Of a DNA stretch of 19,074 nucleotides, positions 1 through 8,576 are shown one piece after another. Origin of the DNA: Candidatus Manganitrophaceae bacterium (GTDB taxonomy: Bacteria; Nitrospirota; Nitrospiria; SBBL01; Manganitrophaceae). Positions within the stretch are counted from its first letter, which is position 1. The number at the start of each line of letters is the position of its first letter. Made by a program: the position numbers and the translations under genes. The DNA lies in assembly GCA_004297235.1 (NCBI GenBank), contig SCUR01000215.1:1-19074 (forward strand), read 5' to 3'. The notes beneath the pieces are model-generated. The model saw only the letters and a program-made list of their open reading frames with translations. It had not been told where the DNA came from and made no database searches.

Positions 1-1012
1 CGCCGATAAAGGTCGTGAACGCCAGCACCTGCGGCACCATGCCGGGGATCCACTCCCCGAAGGCGCGCGAGAGGCGTTGGACATGCTGCTTCCGCTCCAG
101 AAACTCATGCGCGCCGAGCAAAACCGCCGCCACCCCGAGCGGGAGAAAATAGTAGATCCCCCGATAGAGGAGAAGCGCCCCGGCGATCGAGACGGGCGGG
201 ACCGACGGCGAGAGGAGCAGGAGGACGATCGTCTCCAAGATCCCGAGCCCGCCGGGGACCTGGCTAATCAGCCCGGCGATCTGCGCTAAGAGAAAGATGC
301 CGAGAAACACCGGATAAGAGGGGACCTCCCCCGGGGGAAGGAGCACATAGAGCGCCGCGCTGGCGACCACCCAATCGGCGGAGGCGAGCAGAATCTGCTC
401 GAATGAAAGCTTGGGAGAGGGGAGGGAGAACTCCCAGCCGCGAATCTCGATCGGCCGATGAAAGAGAAACGACGCGACAAAATATCCTGCGACGAAAGTC
501 AGCAGGATCGCCCCGAGCGGGCGGACCGTGGTGAAGGGAAGGTGCAGCAGATCGGGGAGGGCCATCGGCTCAAAGAGAAAGATCACCCCGCCGATGCTGA
601 ACAGCCCCAGCCAAAAAGTGGCGGCGACGAAGGTGATGATCTTCGCCACGTCCAAGGCCGAGAGTCCCCAGGCTGAGTAGAGGCGATAGCGGATGGTGCT
701 CCCGGCGATCATCGAGAAGCCGATATTGTTGCTGAAGGCGTAGCCGATAAAGGAGGCGCGGGCGATTTTGCCGTAGGCAAGGGGCTGCTCCAAATAGCGA
801 AAAGCGAGGATGTCGTAGCCGGTGAGGATGAGATAACTGGCGCCGGTCAACAGCAGCGCCAAAATGAGACGGTCGGAGGAGATCTCGCTCAACGCGCGGG
901 CGATGTCTTGGTAATGGTACGCCGCCAGCTGATGATGAACGGCCCAGAGGGCCGCGGCAAAGAGGAGGAGGCCGAGGAGGGGACCGAGGCGTTTCAAGAG
1001 GGGTTGTTTCAT
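1..1012 (-). CDS. Flippase-like integral membrane protein (UPF0104 / MprF N-terminal domain family), 3' end outside window
   Basis: The minus strand reads open from an ATG at 1012 to the left edge, 337 codons with no stop, so the C-terminus is missing. The product is very hydrophobic, starting MKQPLLKRLGPLLGLLLFAA, with several membrane helices. It carries the family hallmarks: an SNNIGFSMIAGSTIRYRLY stretch around residues 93-111 and a Q-x-x-G-x-x-S-x-x-PGGLGxxE motif (AQIAGLISQVPGGLGILE) in the second half. Proteins with this fold form the membrane half of MprF and the YbhN/UPF0104 family, and are thought to move or anchor lipids in the inner membrane; the substrate here cannot be read. A GTG directly before the ATG is an alternative start. 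No strong ribosome binding site is visible. The gene is divergent from the RHS gene at 1335. Whether a synthetase domain follows is unknown. Confidence 0.9.
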   Translation of the reverse strand, partial: MKQPLLKRLGPLLGLLLFAAALWAVHHQLAAYHYQDIARALSEISSDRLILALLLTGASYLILTGYDILAFRYLEQPLAYGKIARASFIGYAFSNNIGFSMIAGSTIRYRLYSAWGLSALDVAKIITFVAATFWLGLFSIGGVIFLFEPMALPDLLHLPFTTVRPLGAILLTFVAGYFVASFLFHRPIEIRGWEFSLPSPKLSFEQILLASADWVVASAALYVLLPPGEVPSYPVFLGIFLLAQIAGLISQVPGGLGILETIVLLLLSPSVPPVSIAGALLLYRGIYYFLPLGVAAVLLGAHEFLERKQHVQRLSRAFGEWIPGMVPQVLAFTTFIG

Positions 1013-1334
1013 CACCGGCGGAAGTCTCGCATGGAAAAAGAAACGATTCTGCCATTCTAGCTGAAATGAGCGCGTTCTAAAAGGGAGGGGAAAAGATTGG
1101 CGCGAAATCGGCCGGTTGTATTGGATAAGGGGGCGGACGCGATCACTCGGGCGCTTTTCCCGGGAGGCCGTTGCACCTAAGCCTTACTTCCCTTCTGTTT
1201 TATCCTGCTGAGAGTTCTGTAATTTTTCTTGACAATTAAACCGCATCTGATAAATTGGCCGGGCAAACTGCATCTTAAACCGGAATATCCCGTTCTGGAG
1301 CTTCAGTCGGGCTCCGGTTCTCGTCAGGAGAAGA
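1013..1334. other. Divergent intergenic region between flippase and RHS genes
   Basis: These 322 bases separate two divergent genes. The right part holds the RHS promoter and leader. The left part (1013-1228) shows no convincing gene; short open frames there are shadows. On the minus strand a TAGAAT hexamer (1059-1054) could be a -10 for the flippase, but no good -35 lies upstream of it, so it is not annotated separately. In the RHS leader, ACCGGA at 1279-1284 can pair with TCCGGT at 1313-1318, and GGAGC at 1297-1301 can pair instead with GCTCC at 1311-1315. The two pairings exclude each other. No known riboswitch consensus was recognised. Confidence 0.5.
1229..1256 (+). promoter_or_regulatory. 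Sigma-70-type promoter for the RHS gene
   Basis: A perfect TTGACA -35 box lies at 1229-1234. After a 16-bp spacer comes TAAATT at 1251-1256 (4 of 6 to consensus), preceded by TG at 1248-1249, giving an extended -10. Transcription would start near 1263 and leave about 70 nt of leader before the ATG at 1335. It is the only good match in the intergenic region and faces the RHS gene. Confidence 0.6.
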
Positions 1335-4300
1335 ATGAAAGCGGTTCGGCTTTCCCTCGCACTGACAGCGATTCTTACACTTCTCTTCGTTGTCCCCCTC
1401 TCCGCGATCGCCCAAAATTCCTCTCAGACCCTCTTCGGGCCCGAGCAGTTCACCCGCGCCTCCGGGCCGACCACCGTCTATACCCGAACCGTCACCGTCC
1501 CCGCCCAAGTTGTCGCACCGTATACCTTGCATATCGTCAACGGCAACCCGAATACCGCCTCGAACCGGGTCGCCATCGAAGATGCCGTCTCCAGCGGACG
1601 GGTGTTCGTCAACGGGGTCGAGGTGGTCTCCCCCAACGCCTTTTCCAAAACCACGGCGATCATCGATCGAACGGTCAATCTGTCGGCTTCGAATACCCTC
1701 GAAGTCCGGCTCAATAGCGCCCCCGGCAGCTACGTTACCGTCACGATTTCCGGGATCAGCGCCAACCGGGCGCCAACGGCCCACGCCGGACCGGACCAGA
1801 GCGTCGTCACGGGAAGCCAGGTCACCCTTGACGGAAGCCTCTCGTCGGACCCAGACGGCAGCCTGCTGACCTATCACTGGACGATGACGGAAAAACCGGC
1901 GGGGAGCGCCGCCGTTCTGAGCGTTTCCGGCGCTGTCCGGCCGACCTTCACCGCCGATCTGGATGGGATTTACCGGATCAGTCTGGTCGTAAACGACGGA
2001 ATGCTCAACAGCCCCGCCGATGAGGTCGTCGTCACCGCAACCCGGCCGAACACCCCGCCGACGGCGAACGCGGGAGCCGATCGGCAGGTGATTTCCGGCG
2101 CCGTCGTCACGCTCGACGGCAGCGCCTCGTTCGATCCCGACGGCGATCTGATCACCTATCATTGGCAGTTCGTCGGCCGTCCGGCGGGAAGCGGGGCCGT
2201 CCTTTCCAATGACGCCGCCGTTCGCCCCACCTTCACCGCCGATCTCGCGGGGAGCTATACAATCCGCCTGGTTGTCCACGACGGGCAGGCCGACAGCCTC
2301 CCCGACGAGGTCACTGTGACCGCAGCCCCTCCGAACAACCCGCCGATCGCAAACGCCGGACCGGATCAGAGTGTGGCGACGGGGAGCCTGGTCACACTGA
2401 ATGGCAGCGGGTCGTCCGATCCGGACGGCGATCCGCTCACCTACGACTGGCGATTCGTGTCGCTTCCCGCCGGGAGCGCGGCGTCTCTGGCCAATGCGAC
2501 GACCGTCGCGCCGACCTTCACCGCCGATGTGACCGGGGAGTATGTCGTTCAACTGGCCGTCTTCGACGGGATCGTCCAGAGCACCGTCGATATCGTGGTG
2601 GTCGTCGCCGCCCGTCCCAACGCCGCCCCGACGGCGAATGCCGGACCCGATCAGACGGTCCAGAAGGGGAATGGGGTCACCTTGAACGGGTCGGGCTCGT
2701 TCGATCCGGACGGCGACCCGCTCACCTATTTCTGGAGCTTCGTCTCGATCCCCGCCGGAAGCGCTGCGGTCCTGACAAACCCGACGACCGTCTCGCCGAC
2801 CTTTACCGCCGACCGCAGCGGCGATTACGTCCTCCGTCTCGTCGTCAACGACGGCCGCATCGACAGCGCCCCCGACTCCCTCGTCGTGATCTCCGTCAAC
2901 GATCCGCCCGTGGCGAATGCCGGGACCGATCAATCGGTTCGCGCCGGTGACTTGGTTCAACTCAACGGGAGCGGAAGCCACGACGCCAACAACGATTCGT
3001 TGACCTATCGATGGAGCCTCTTCTCCGCCCCCGGCGGAAGCACCGCCGCTTTGGTCGGGCCGACCACCGCGACGCCGACATTGACTCCCGATCTGCCGGG
3101 GATCTATCTGATCCATCTGGTGGTGAATGACGGGGAGGCCGACAGTTTGCCGGACGAAATGGCCCTCGACGTGAGGCGGCCGCTCCCGGTGATCTCATCG
3201 ATCTCGCCGGCGACCGGGCCGATCGGGACCGCCGTCACGATTAGCGGGTTAAATTTTGATCCGACGCCGTCGAACAACGCCCTCTCCTTTTACGGGACGC
3301 CGGCGATTATCACCTCGGCGACCGCCACGCAGATTACGACGACGGTCCCGCAGGGGACGACGACCGGGCCGATCACGGTGACGACCCCTGCCGGGAGTGC
3401 GTCGAGCGCGCCGTTCACGGTGACGCTCTCTGAAGATTTCTCGATGATGGCGGCGCCGCAGGCGATCAGTGTGGTTCAGGGGGGGCAGGCGGCGGTGAAG
3501 ATCGATCTGGCCGGCGCGGGAGCGGCCCCGTTCGAGGGATGGGTCTCCCTTTCGACGACCTCGCTTCCAACCGGCGTGGTCGGCTCCTTCTCCCCATCGG
3601 TCGGAAGCCTTGCCCGGCCCGCTTATCTGAATCTTTTTGCCCCTTCGACCTTGGCGGCCGGGGCCTATCCGATCAGGGTGCGGGGCCAAGCCACGATCGA
3701 CGGCCGGACGATCATTCGCGAAACGACATTCACCTTACAGGTGACGGCGTCGGGGGCCACCACCCTTTTCGGGCAGGTCTTCTCTTCCAAGACGGGGCGG
3801 CCGCTGGAGAACATTCTGGTCAAGCACGGAGCCGATTCGGTTCTCACCGACGCGGCGGGAAATTTCTTCTTCTCGAATATCCCCGCGGGCGATCAGGTTC
3901 TCCTGATCGACGGGACGCCGGCCAAGACCGACACCGTCTCCTATTCGATCGACCTCCCGGTGCAGGTCCACCTCCAGGCGGGGGTGAGCAATCAACTTCC
4001 TTATCCAATCTATCTTCATGAGGTCAACACCAAGCATGTGACGCTGCTCGATTCGAGCCATGAGGTGATCGTCACCAACCCCGACATTCCCAACTTCGAA
4101 TTGCGAGTTCCGGCCGGGGTGCAGATCATCGGCTGGGACGGCCAGCCGAACACGAAGGTCTCGGTGACGGCGGTGCCGATCGATCAGCTTCCCCTCCCGC
4201 CCTTTCCGGGCGCCGCCCTGACCGTCTACATGTTTCACTTCTTCAAACCGGGGGGAGGAACGCCGACCCAGCCGATCCCGGTGAAGTATCCGAACGACGC

Positions 4301-7300
4301 CAACCTGGCGCCGGGAACCCAGGTCGATCTCTACTATTACGATGAAGAGCCGCATGTCGATCTGAGCTCTCACCAGTGGAAAACGTTTGGAAAAGGGACC
4401 GTCTCTTCCGACGGGCGTCAGATCGTCTCCAACCCCGGCGTCGGCATCCCCAAGTTCTGCTGCGGCGCCACGACCTACAGCATCATCATCCTGGAAGACG
4501 ACAACAAGTGCACGGCGGATGTGAAGGTGAAGGCGGGCGATCCGGTCGACGTCTCCACCGGGTTGTTCAACCTGGAGAAGACCGACATGGTTCTGCCGGG
4601 GCCGATTCCGATCGCCTTCACCCGCTACTACACTAGCCGGAGCGAGACGCTGCGGCTTTCCGCCGGGAACGGAAACTTGAGCCTCAAGGTGAAGCGCCCC
4701 TTCGGTGTCGGCACCAACCACAATTTCAACCACCGGCTCGTTCCGTACGGCGGGTCAGCCGACGCCCTGCTTTTGATTCAGGGGGACGACGGCCGGATTC
4801 CCTTCTCTCGAAGCGGCGCGGTGTTCGTCAACAACCTCGCCCCCTCGTTCAAAGGGGCGGCGGTGACGATTAATGCGGACGGCACCCGCACCCTTCGATT
4901 CAAAGATGGAAACAAATGGATCTTCTCTTCCGGGGCCGGCTATCTGAGCCGAATCGAGGACCGAAACGGAAACGCCCTTCAGCTCACCCGCGACACCGAC
5001 GGCCACTTGTTGAAGATCGTCTCTTCCGGGGGCCGGGAGCTGCAGCTTCGGTATTCGGGCGATCAGATCACCGCCCTGGTCGATCCCTTGGGCCGTCAGG
5101 TAACGTACCGGTATGTCCAGTCGACCTCGCTCTTATATGGGGACGGCCCGGTCCTCTCCGAGGTGGTCGATCCAACCGGCGGCGTTACCCACTATCAGTA
5201 TGACGAGCGGCATCGGGTCGTCGAAATCACCGATGCGCGCGGCATTCCTTATCTCACCAACGTCTACAACGAGCAAGATCGGGTGATTCGGCAGACCAAC
5301 GCCGACGGCGGGGTCTATCAATATCTCTACTTCGGCCCGGACGGAAGGGCGATTCTGGAAGTGCCGGGAACCACCTTCCTCTCGTCAGGCTCGCCCTGTC
5401 AAGGGCAGACGGTCGTCCTGGCGGCGGGAGAGCCGGCGCCGGGGGCGGCGAACTGTCTGATCCGCGTCGTCCAGCCGGGTCCCGCCGGTTATCTGGTGTC
5501 GCAGACGATCGTGATCGATCCGGAGGGAAACCCGACCTCCTATCGATTCAGCGCCGCCGGCTATCCGATGGAAATCACCGACGCCGCCGGGCGCGTCACC
5601 CGGTTCGAGAGAGCGCAAGGAACAAACCTCCTCACCTCCGTCACCGATCCGGCGGGGCGGGTGACCGAGTATACCTATGATGCCGCCGGCAACGTCGCCA
5701 CGATCAAAGACCCGGCAGGGAAGACGACCTCTTTCACTTATGAGCCGGCGTTCAATCGTCTGGCGACCCTGACCGACCCGCTCAACCACCCAACGACCTT
5801 TGCCTATGACCCCCAGGGGAACCTGCTCACCGTCACCGACCCGATGAACAAAACGACGACGATGACCTACAACCCGGCCGGCCAGCCGACGAGCGTGACC
5901 GACCCGCTCCACCATGCGACCAGCTTCACGTATGACTTTATCGGCAATCTCGCAAGCGTCATCGACCCGCTCGGCAACGTCACCCGGCGGGAGTACGACA
6001 TCGCGAGCCGCCTCACCACGATGACCGACCCGAACGGCAACACCACCGAGTTCACTTACGACCCCCTTAACCGGGTCACACACATTACCGACGGTCTCGG
6101 CGGCCAGACGCAGTTTACCTATGACGGCAACGGCAATCTCCTCACCGTCACCGACGCGAAAAATCAGACGACCCGCTACACTTACGATGTCATGGATCAT
6201 CTGGAGACGCGAACCGATCCGCTCAACCGGGTGGAGCGGTATGCGTATGATCTCAACGGGAATCTGGTTCAGTTTACCGACCGAAAAAACCAGACAACCG
6301 AATATCGCTACGACCCGCTCGGCCGGCGGGTCTTGACGCAGTTTGCCGACGGCAGCCAGGTGAAGCCGCTCTACGATCTGGCGGGGAGGCTTGCTTCGAT
6401 CGAGGACACGCTTTCCGGGACGATTGAGTTCGGCTATGACAATTTGGACCGGCTGGTCAGCGAAATCACAAAGCAGGGGAAAGTGGAGTACCAATACGAT
6501 GCGCTGGGACGGCGGACGGCGATGGTGGTCAACGGCGGCCTCCCGGTGGAGTATGGCTACGATGACAACTCGCGGCTCACGCAGGTGAAGCAGGGAGCCC
6601 AGGTGGTGGGGCTTGGCTACGATGACGCGGGGCGAAGGGCTTCGCTGACTTATCCGAATGGGACGAACACCAGCTACACGTATGATGCGGCGAGCCGGCT
6701 GACTCGAATTCTCCATGATGGGCCGACCTCGGTGATTGAGGACCTGACCTATACTTACGATGCGGCGGGGAACCGGATCAGCATCGGAAGGCTGGGACCG
6801 GAAGCGCCGCTGCCGGAGGCGGTGCAGGCGGCGTATGATGCGGCGAATGAGCAGATTCGGTTCAATGCAGGTGCGCCGAATCTTGTTTATGATCCGAATG
6901 GGAATCTTGTCAGTCAGACCGATGCCAATGGGACGACGACGTATACTTGGGATGCGCGGAATCGGTTGGTGGGGATCAATGGGCCGAATGTATCGGCGAG
7001 TTTTGTGTATGATGCAATAGGGAGAAGAATTAGCAAGTCGATTAATGGCACTGAGACAAAATATCAATATGATGGGAATGATATTCTCTCGGAGATTGGT
7101 GGTGCGACGGTTTCTGCGACCTATTTACGATCCATAGGTATAGATGAACCTTATATACGACATTCAGTTGACAATGAATATTATCATGCAGATGCATTGC
7201 GCTCAGTTGTGGTTTTAAGTAATGGGCTTGGAGCGACAAAGACTAGTTACTCCTATGATCCCTTTGGAGATACCATTGTTCAAGGAAGCAGCTCAAATCC

Positions 7301-7958
7301 TTTCCAGTATACAGGAAGAGAGATTGATGGGACCGGACTTCATTATTATCGATCCAGGTACTACAGTTCTACTCAAAAACGGTTTGTGAGTGAAGACCCA
7401 ATAGGTTTTGCAGGAGGCGATATAAATCTTTACTCCTATGCGATGAATAAACCTCTCGACTTTGGAGATCCGAGTGGACTGTTTTGGGAGGAGGCGGGAT
7501 TGGCATTACGTGGATACGGGTGGAATACACACCAAGAGGTAATTAATGAAATAGTTCAGGAGTTTGATACTACAAATGTAAATGACGTTATTTATGATCC
7601 TGGAATAGCTGGCGGTGAGGGTATAACAAACGAATTCCGTTCCATAAGAATTGGACCTTATGCTTTTGAAACTTGGAATAAGGGATGGCTGAAATCAACA
7701 ATCGGACATGAGATTCAGCATGCAAACGATAGTGCCAATGGGGTGGGTGGTAATACGGCTGCGTTTGAGGTTCGGGCATATGCGTGGGAAATTGCTAATT
7801 TTAAAAAGACGGGTTTAGATGCATGGTATCGATATTTTTCAAGAAAAGAAATTATTCGACGGTATCTGAATGAGCTTAATAAGGCAGCTAGGTTACAACC
7901 CCCTGATTCTGGAGGGTTGCTGCACCGTAGTCGTAGCACTCTTTCTGGTCGAAAATAG
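1335..7958 (+). CDS. Giant exported PKD / IPT-TIG / YD-repeat (RHS) protein with C-terminal zincin-like toxin tip
   Basis: 2207 residues; ATG preceded by AGGAG at 1326-1330. In order: Sec signal peptide 1-26 (AIA/Q); a beta-rich domain to about 142; five PKD-like domains of about 95 residues (143-617) with repeated ANAGPDQ...GS.SSDPDGDPLTY...FTAD; an IPT/TIG domain (617-697); a beta region; a carboxypeptidase-regulatory-like domain from about 810; a Cys-Cys pair near 1052; a DUF6531-like start (DVSTGLFNLEKTDMVLPGP, about 1072); some 17 YD repeats; the RHS-associated core (about 1949-2049) ending in DPSGL. The last 158 residues contain HEIQH at 2125-2129 with Glu2145 and Glu2152 downstream, a likely metallopeptidase. 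RHS proteins form a shell that encloses and delivers a variable toxin; the signal peptide implies Sec export and surface display. DNA after about 7000 is AT-rich, unlike the body, suggesting an acquired tip. The protease activity is inferred. Confidence 0.93.
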   Translation: MKAVRLSLALTAILTLLFVVPLSAIAQNSSQTLFGPEQFTRASGPTTVYTRTVTVPAQVVAPYTLHIVNGNPNTASNRVAIEDAVSSGRVFVNGVEVVSPNAFSKTTAIIDRTVNLSASNTLEVRLNSAPGSYVTVTISGISANRAPTAHAGPDQSVVTGSQVTLDGSLSSDPDGSLLTYHWTMTEKPAGSAAVLSVSGAVRPTFTADLDGIYRISLVVNDGMLNSPADEVVVTATRPNTPPTANAGADRQVISGAVVTLDGSASFDPDGDLITYHWQFVGRPAGSGAVLSNDAAVRPTFTADLAGSYTIRLVVHDGQADSLPDEVTVTAAPPNNPPIANAGPDQSVATGSLVTLNGSGSSDPDGDPLTYDWRFVSLPAGSAASLANATTVAPTFTADVTGEYVVQLAVFDGIVQSTVDIVVVVAARPNAAPTANAGPDQTVQKGNGVTLNGSGSFDPDGDPLTYFWSFVSIPAGSAAVLTNPTTVSPTFTADRSGDYVLRLVVNDGRIDSAPDSLVVISVNDPPVANAGTDQSVRAGDLVQLNGSGSHDANNDSLTYRWSLFSAPGGSTAALVGPTTATPTLTPDLPGIYLIHLVVNDGEADSLPDEMALDVRRPLPVISSISPATGPIGTAVTISGLNFDPTPSNNALSFYGTPAIITSATATQITTTVPQGTTTGPITVTTPAGSASSAPFTVTLSEDFSMMAAPQAISVVQGGQAAVKIDLAGAGAAPFEGWVSLSTTSLPTGVVGSFSPSVGSLARPAYLNLFAPSTLAAGAYPIRVRGQATIDGRTIIRETTFTLQVTASGATTLFGQVFSSKTGRPLENILVKHGADSVLTDAAGNFFFSNIPAGDQVLLIDGTPAKTDTVSYSIDLPVQVHLQAGVSNQLPYPIYLHEVNTKHVTLLDSSHEVIVTNPDIPNFELRVPAGVQIIGWDGQPNTKVSVTAVPIDQLPLPPFPGAALTVYMFHFFKPGGGTPTQPIPVKYPNDANLAPGTQVDLYYYDEEPHVDLSSHQWKTFGKGTVSSDGRQIVSNPGVGIPKFCCGATTYSIIILEDDNKCTADVKVKAGDPVDVSTGLFNLEKTDMVLPGPIPIAFTRYYTSRSETLRLSAGNGNLSLKVKRPFGVGTNHNFNHRLVPYGGSADALLLIQGDDGRIPFSRSGAVFVNNLAPSFKGAAVTINADGTRTLRFKDGNKWIFSSGAGYLSRIEDRNGNALQLTRDTDGHLLKIVSSGGRELQLRYSGDQITALVDPLGRQVTYRYVQSTSLLYGDGPVLSEVVDPTGGVTHYQYDERHRVVEITDARGIPYLTNVYNEQDRVIRQTNADGGVYQYLYFGPDGRAILEVPGTTFLSSGSPCQGQTVVLAAGEPAPGAANCLIRVVQPGPAGYLVSQTIVIDPEGNPTSYRFSAAGYPMEITDAAGRVTRFERAQGTNLLTSVTDPAGRVTEYTYDAAGNVATIKDPAGKTTSFTYEPAFNRLATLTDPLNHPTTFAYDPQGNLLTVTDPMNKTTTMTYNPAGQPTSVTDPLHHATSFTYDFIGNLASVIDPLGNVTRREYDIASRLTTMTDPNGNTTEFTYDPLNRVTHITDGLGGQTQFTYDGNGNLLTVTDAKNQTTRYTYDVMDHLETRTDPLNRVERYAYDLNGNLVQFTDRKNQTTEYRYDPLGRRVLTQFADGSQVKPLYDLAGRLASIEDTLSGTIEFGYDNLDRLVSEITKQGKVEYQYDALGRRTAMVVNGGLPVEYGYDDNSRLTQVKQGAQVVGLGYDDAGRRASLTYPNGTNTSYTYDAASRLTRILHDGPTSVIEDLTYTYDAAGNRISIGRLGPEAPLPEAVQAAYDAANEQIRFNAGAPNLVYDPNGNLVSQTDANGTTTYTWDARNRLVGINGPNVSASFVYDAIGRRISKSINGTETKYQYDGNDILSEIGGATVSATYLRSIGIDEPYIRHSVDNEYYHADALRSVVVLSNGLGATKTSYSYDPFGDTIVQGSSSNPFQYTGREIDGTGLHYYRSRYYSSTQKRFVSEDPIGFAGGDINLYSYAMNKPLDFGDPSGLFWEEAGLALRGYGWNTHQEVINEIVQEFDTTNVNDVIYDPGIAGGEGITNEFRSIRIGPYAFETWNKGWLKSTIGHEIQHANDSANGVGGNTAAFEVRAYAWEIANFKKTGLDAWYRYFSRKEIIRRYLNELNKAARLQPPDSGGLLHRSRSTLSGRK

Positions 7959-7980
7959 AGTGATAAGGAAAGGATCATCG

Positions 7981-8523
7981 ATGAAATATTTGGGGTTGCG
8001 GCTTTATCTAATTGTTATTCTCCTCTGTATGTGGAGCTTTATCGCCTATTCAGAGAGTCCGAAACCAACGCCAGAAGAGTTAAAAACAGCAATCACCCTA
8101 GAGATTGTCCCAACGAAGGAGAGATTCCTGACGAAGGATCGACTCTTTCATATTAAGGTTCTTTTTAAGAATAGATCACCACATGTTTTATGGGTAAACA
8201 GGGCGTATGACTATTCTCCTTCTCTTTCTGAACTAACATTTGACACTGTGTCACCCAGCGGGAAACGGATGCCCCAGGCCTTTCATTTTGAACCGCGGCG
8301 GCCAGATTTGAATAAAGGAGATTTTATAAAGATCCGAAGTGGCCAGACATATGAAGCGCTTGAAGATATTAAGTGGGTCTACCTTTCTGCAAAGGAGACA
8401 GGCACATATAAAATTACAGCTACCTATAAGAACAATCATACAGGCAAAGAGTTTGGCGTGGATGCTTGGGTAGGAGAGATAAAGTCTAACACAGTTACGT
8501 TTGAAGTGGTTTCAGATCAGTAG
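7981..8523 (+). CDS. Small exported Ig-like protein, candidate immunity protein for the RHS tip
   Basis: 180 residues starting MKYLGLRLYLIVILLCMWSF. The ATG at 7981 is chosen over an upstream in-frame one at 7870 because AAGGAAAGG sits at 7965-7973 and because a signal peptide (about 1-24, AYS/ES) follows directly. The mature part is predicted all-beta (my reading): ITLEIVPTKERFLTKDRLFH-type strands, then KVLFKNRSP, and an ending GTYKITATYKNN...GEIKSNTVTFEV typical of Ig-like extracytoplasmic domains, including BsuPI-type protease-inhibitor-like folds. There is no cysteine after the signal peptide, so it is probably soluble in the periplasm rather than a lipoprotein. It starts 22 bp after the RHS stop and shares its AT-rich codon use. 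The place directly after a toxin tip is where immunity genes sit. The immunity role is inferred from position, not from a recognised family. Confidence 0.85.
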   Translation: MKYLGLRLYLIVILLCMWSFIAYSESPKPTPEELKTAITLEIVPTKERFLTKDRLFHIKVLFKNRSPHVLWVNRAYDYSPSLSELTFDTVSPSGKRMPQAFHFEPRRPDLNKGDFIKIRSGQTYEALEDIKWVYLSAKETGTYKITATYKNNHTGKEFGVDAWVGEIKSNTVTFEVVSDQ

Positions 8524-8576
8524 GGCATTGAAATCATGGTGCAAGGGTTTTCATTTTACCTTGGCGATCTCTTGAC

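Noticed and set aside
1257..1334. GGGCAAAC in the RHS leader resembling part of a GEMM (c-di-GMP) riboswitch
   Set aside because: The remaining conserved GEMM parts (GACGCAAAGCC and the closing stem) are absent.
1275..3116. 613-residue open frame on the minus strand under the PKD region
   Set aside because: It is a shadow of the repetitive GC-rich PKD codons; it has Arg/Gly/Asp-rich low complexity and no recognisable domain, while the plus frame is a clear protein.
5385..7067. 560-residue open frame on the minus strand under the YD repeats
   Set aside because: It is a shadow of the regular YD-repeat codons; the plus frame carries the conserved motifs.
7870..7980. Upstream in-frame ATG at 7870 for the immunity candidate
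   Set aside because: It would overlap the toxin gene, bury the signal peptide and ignore the good ribosome binding site at 7965-7973.
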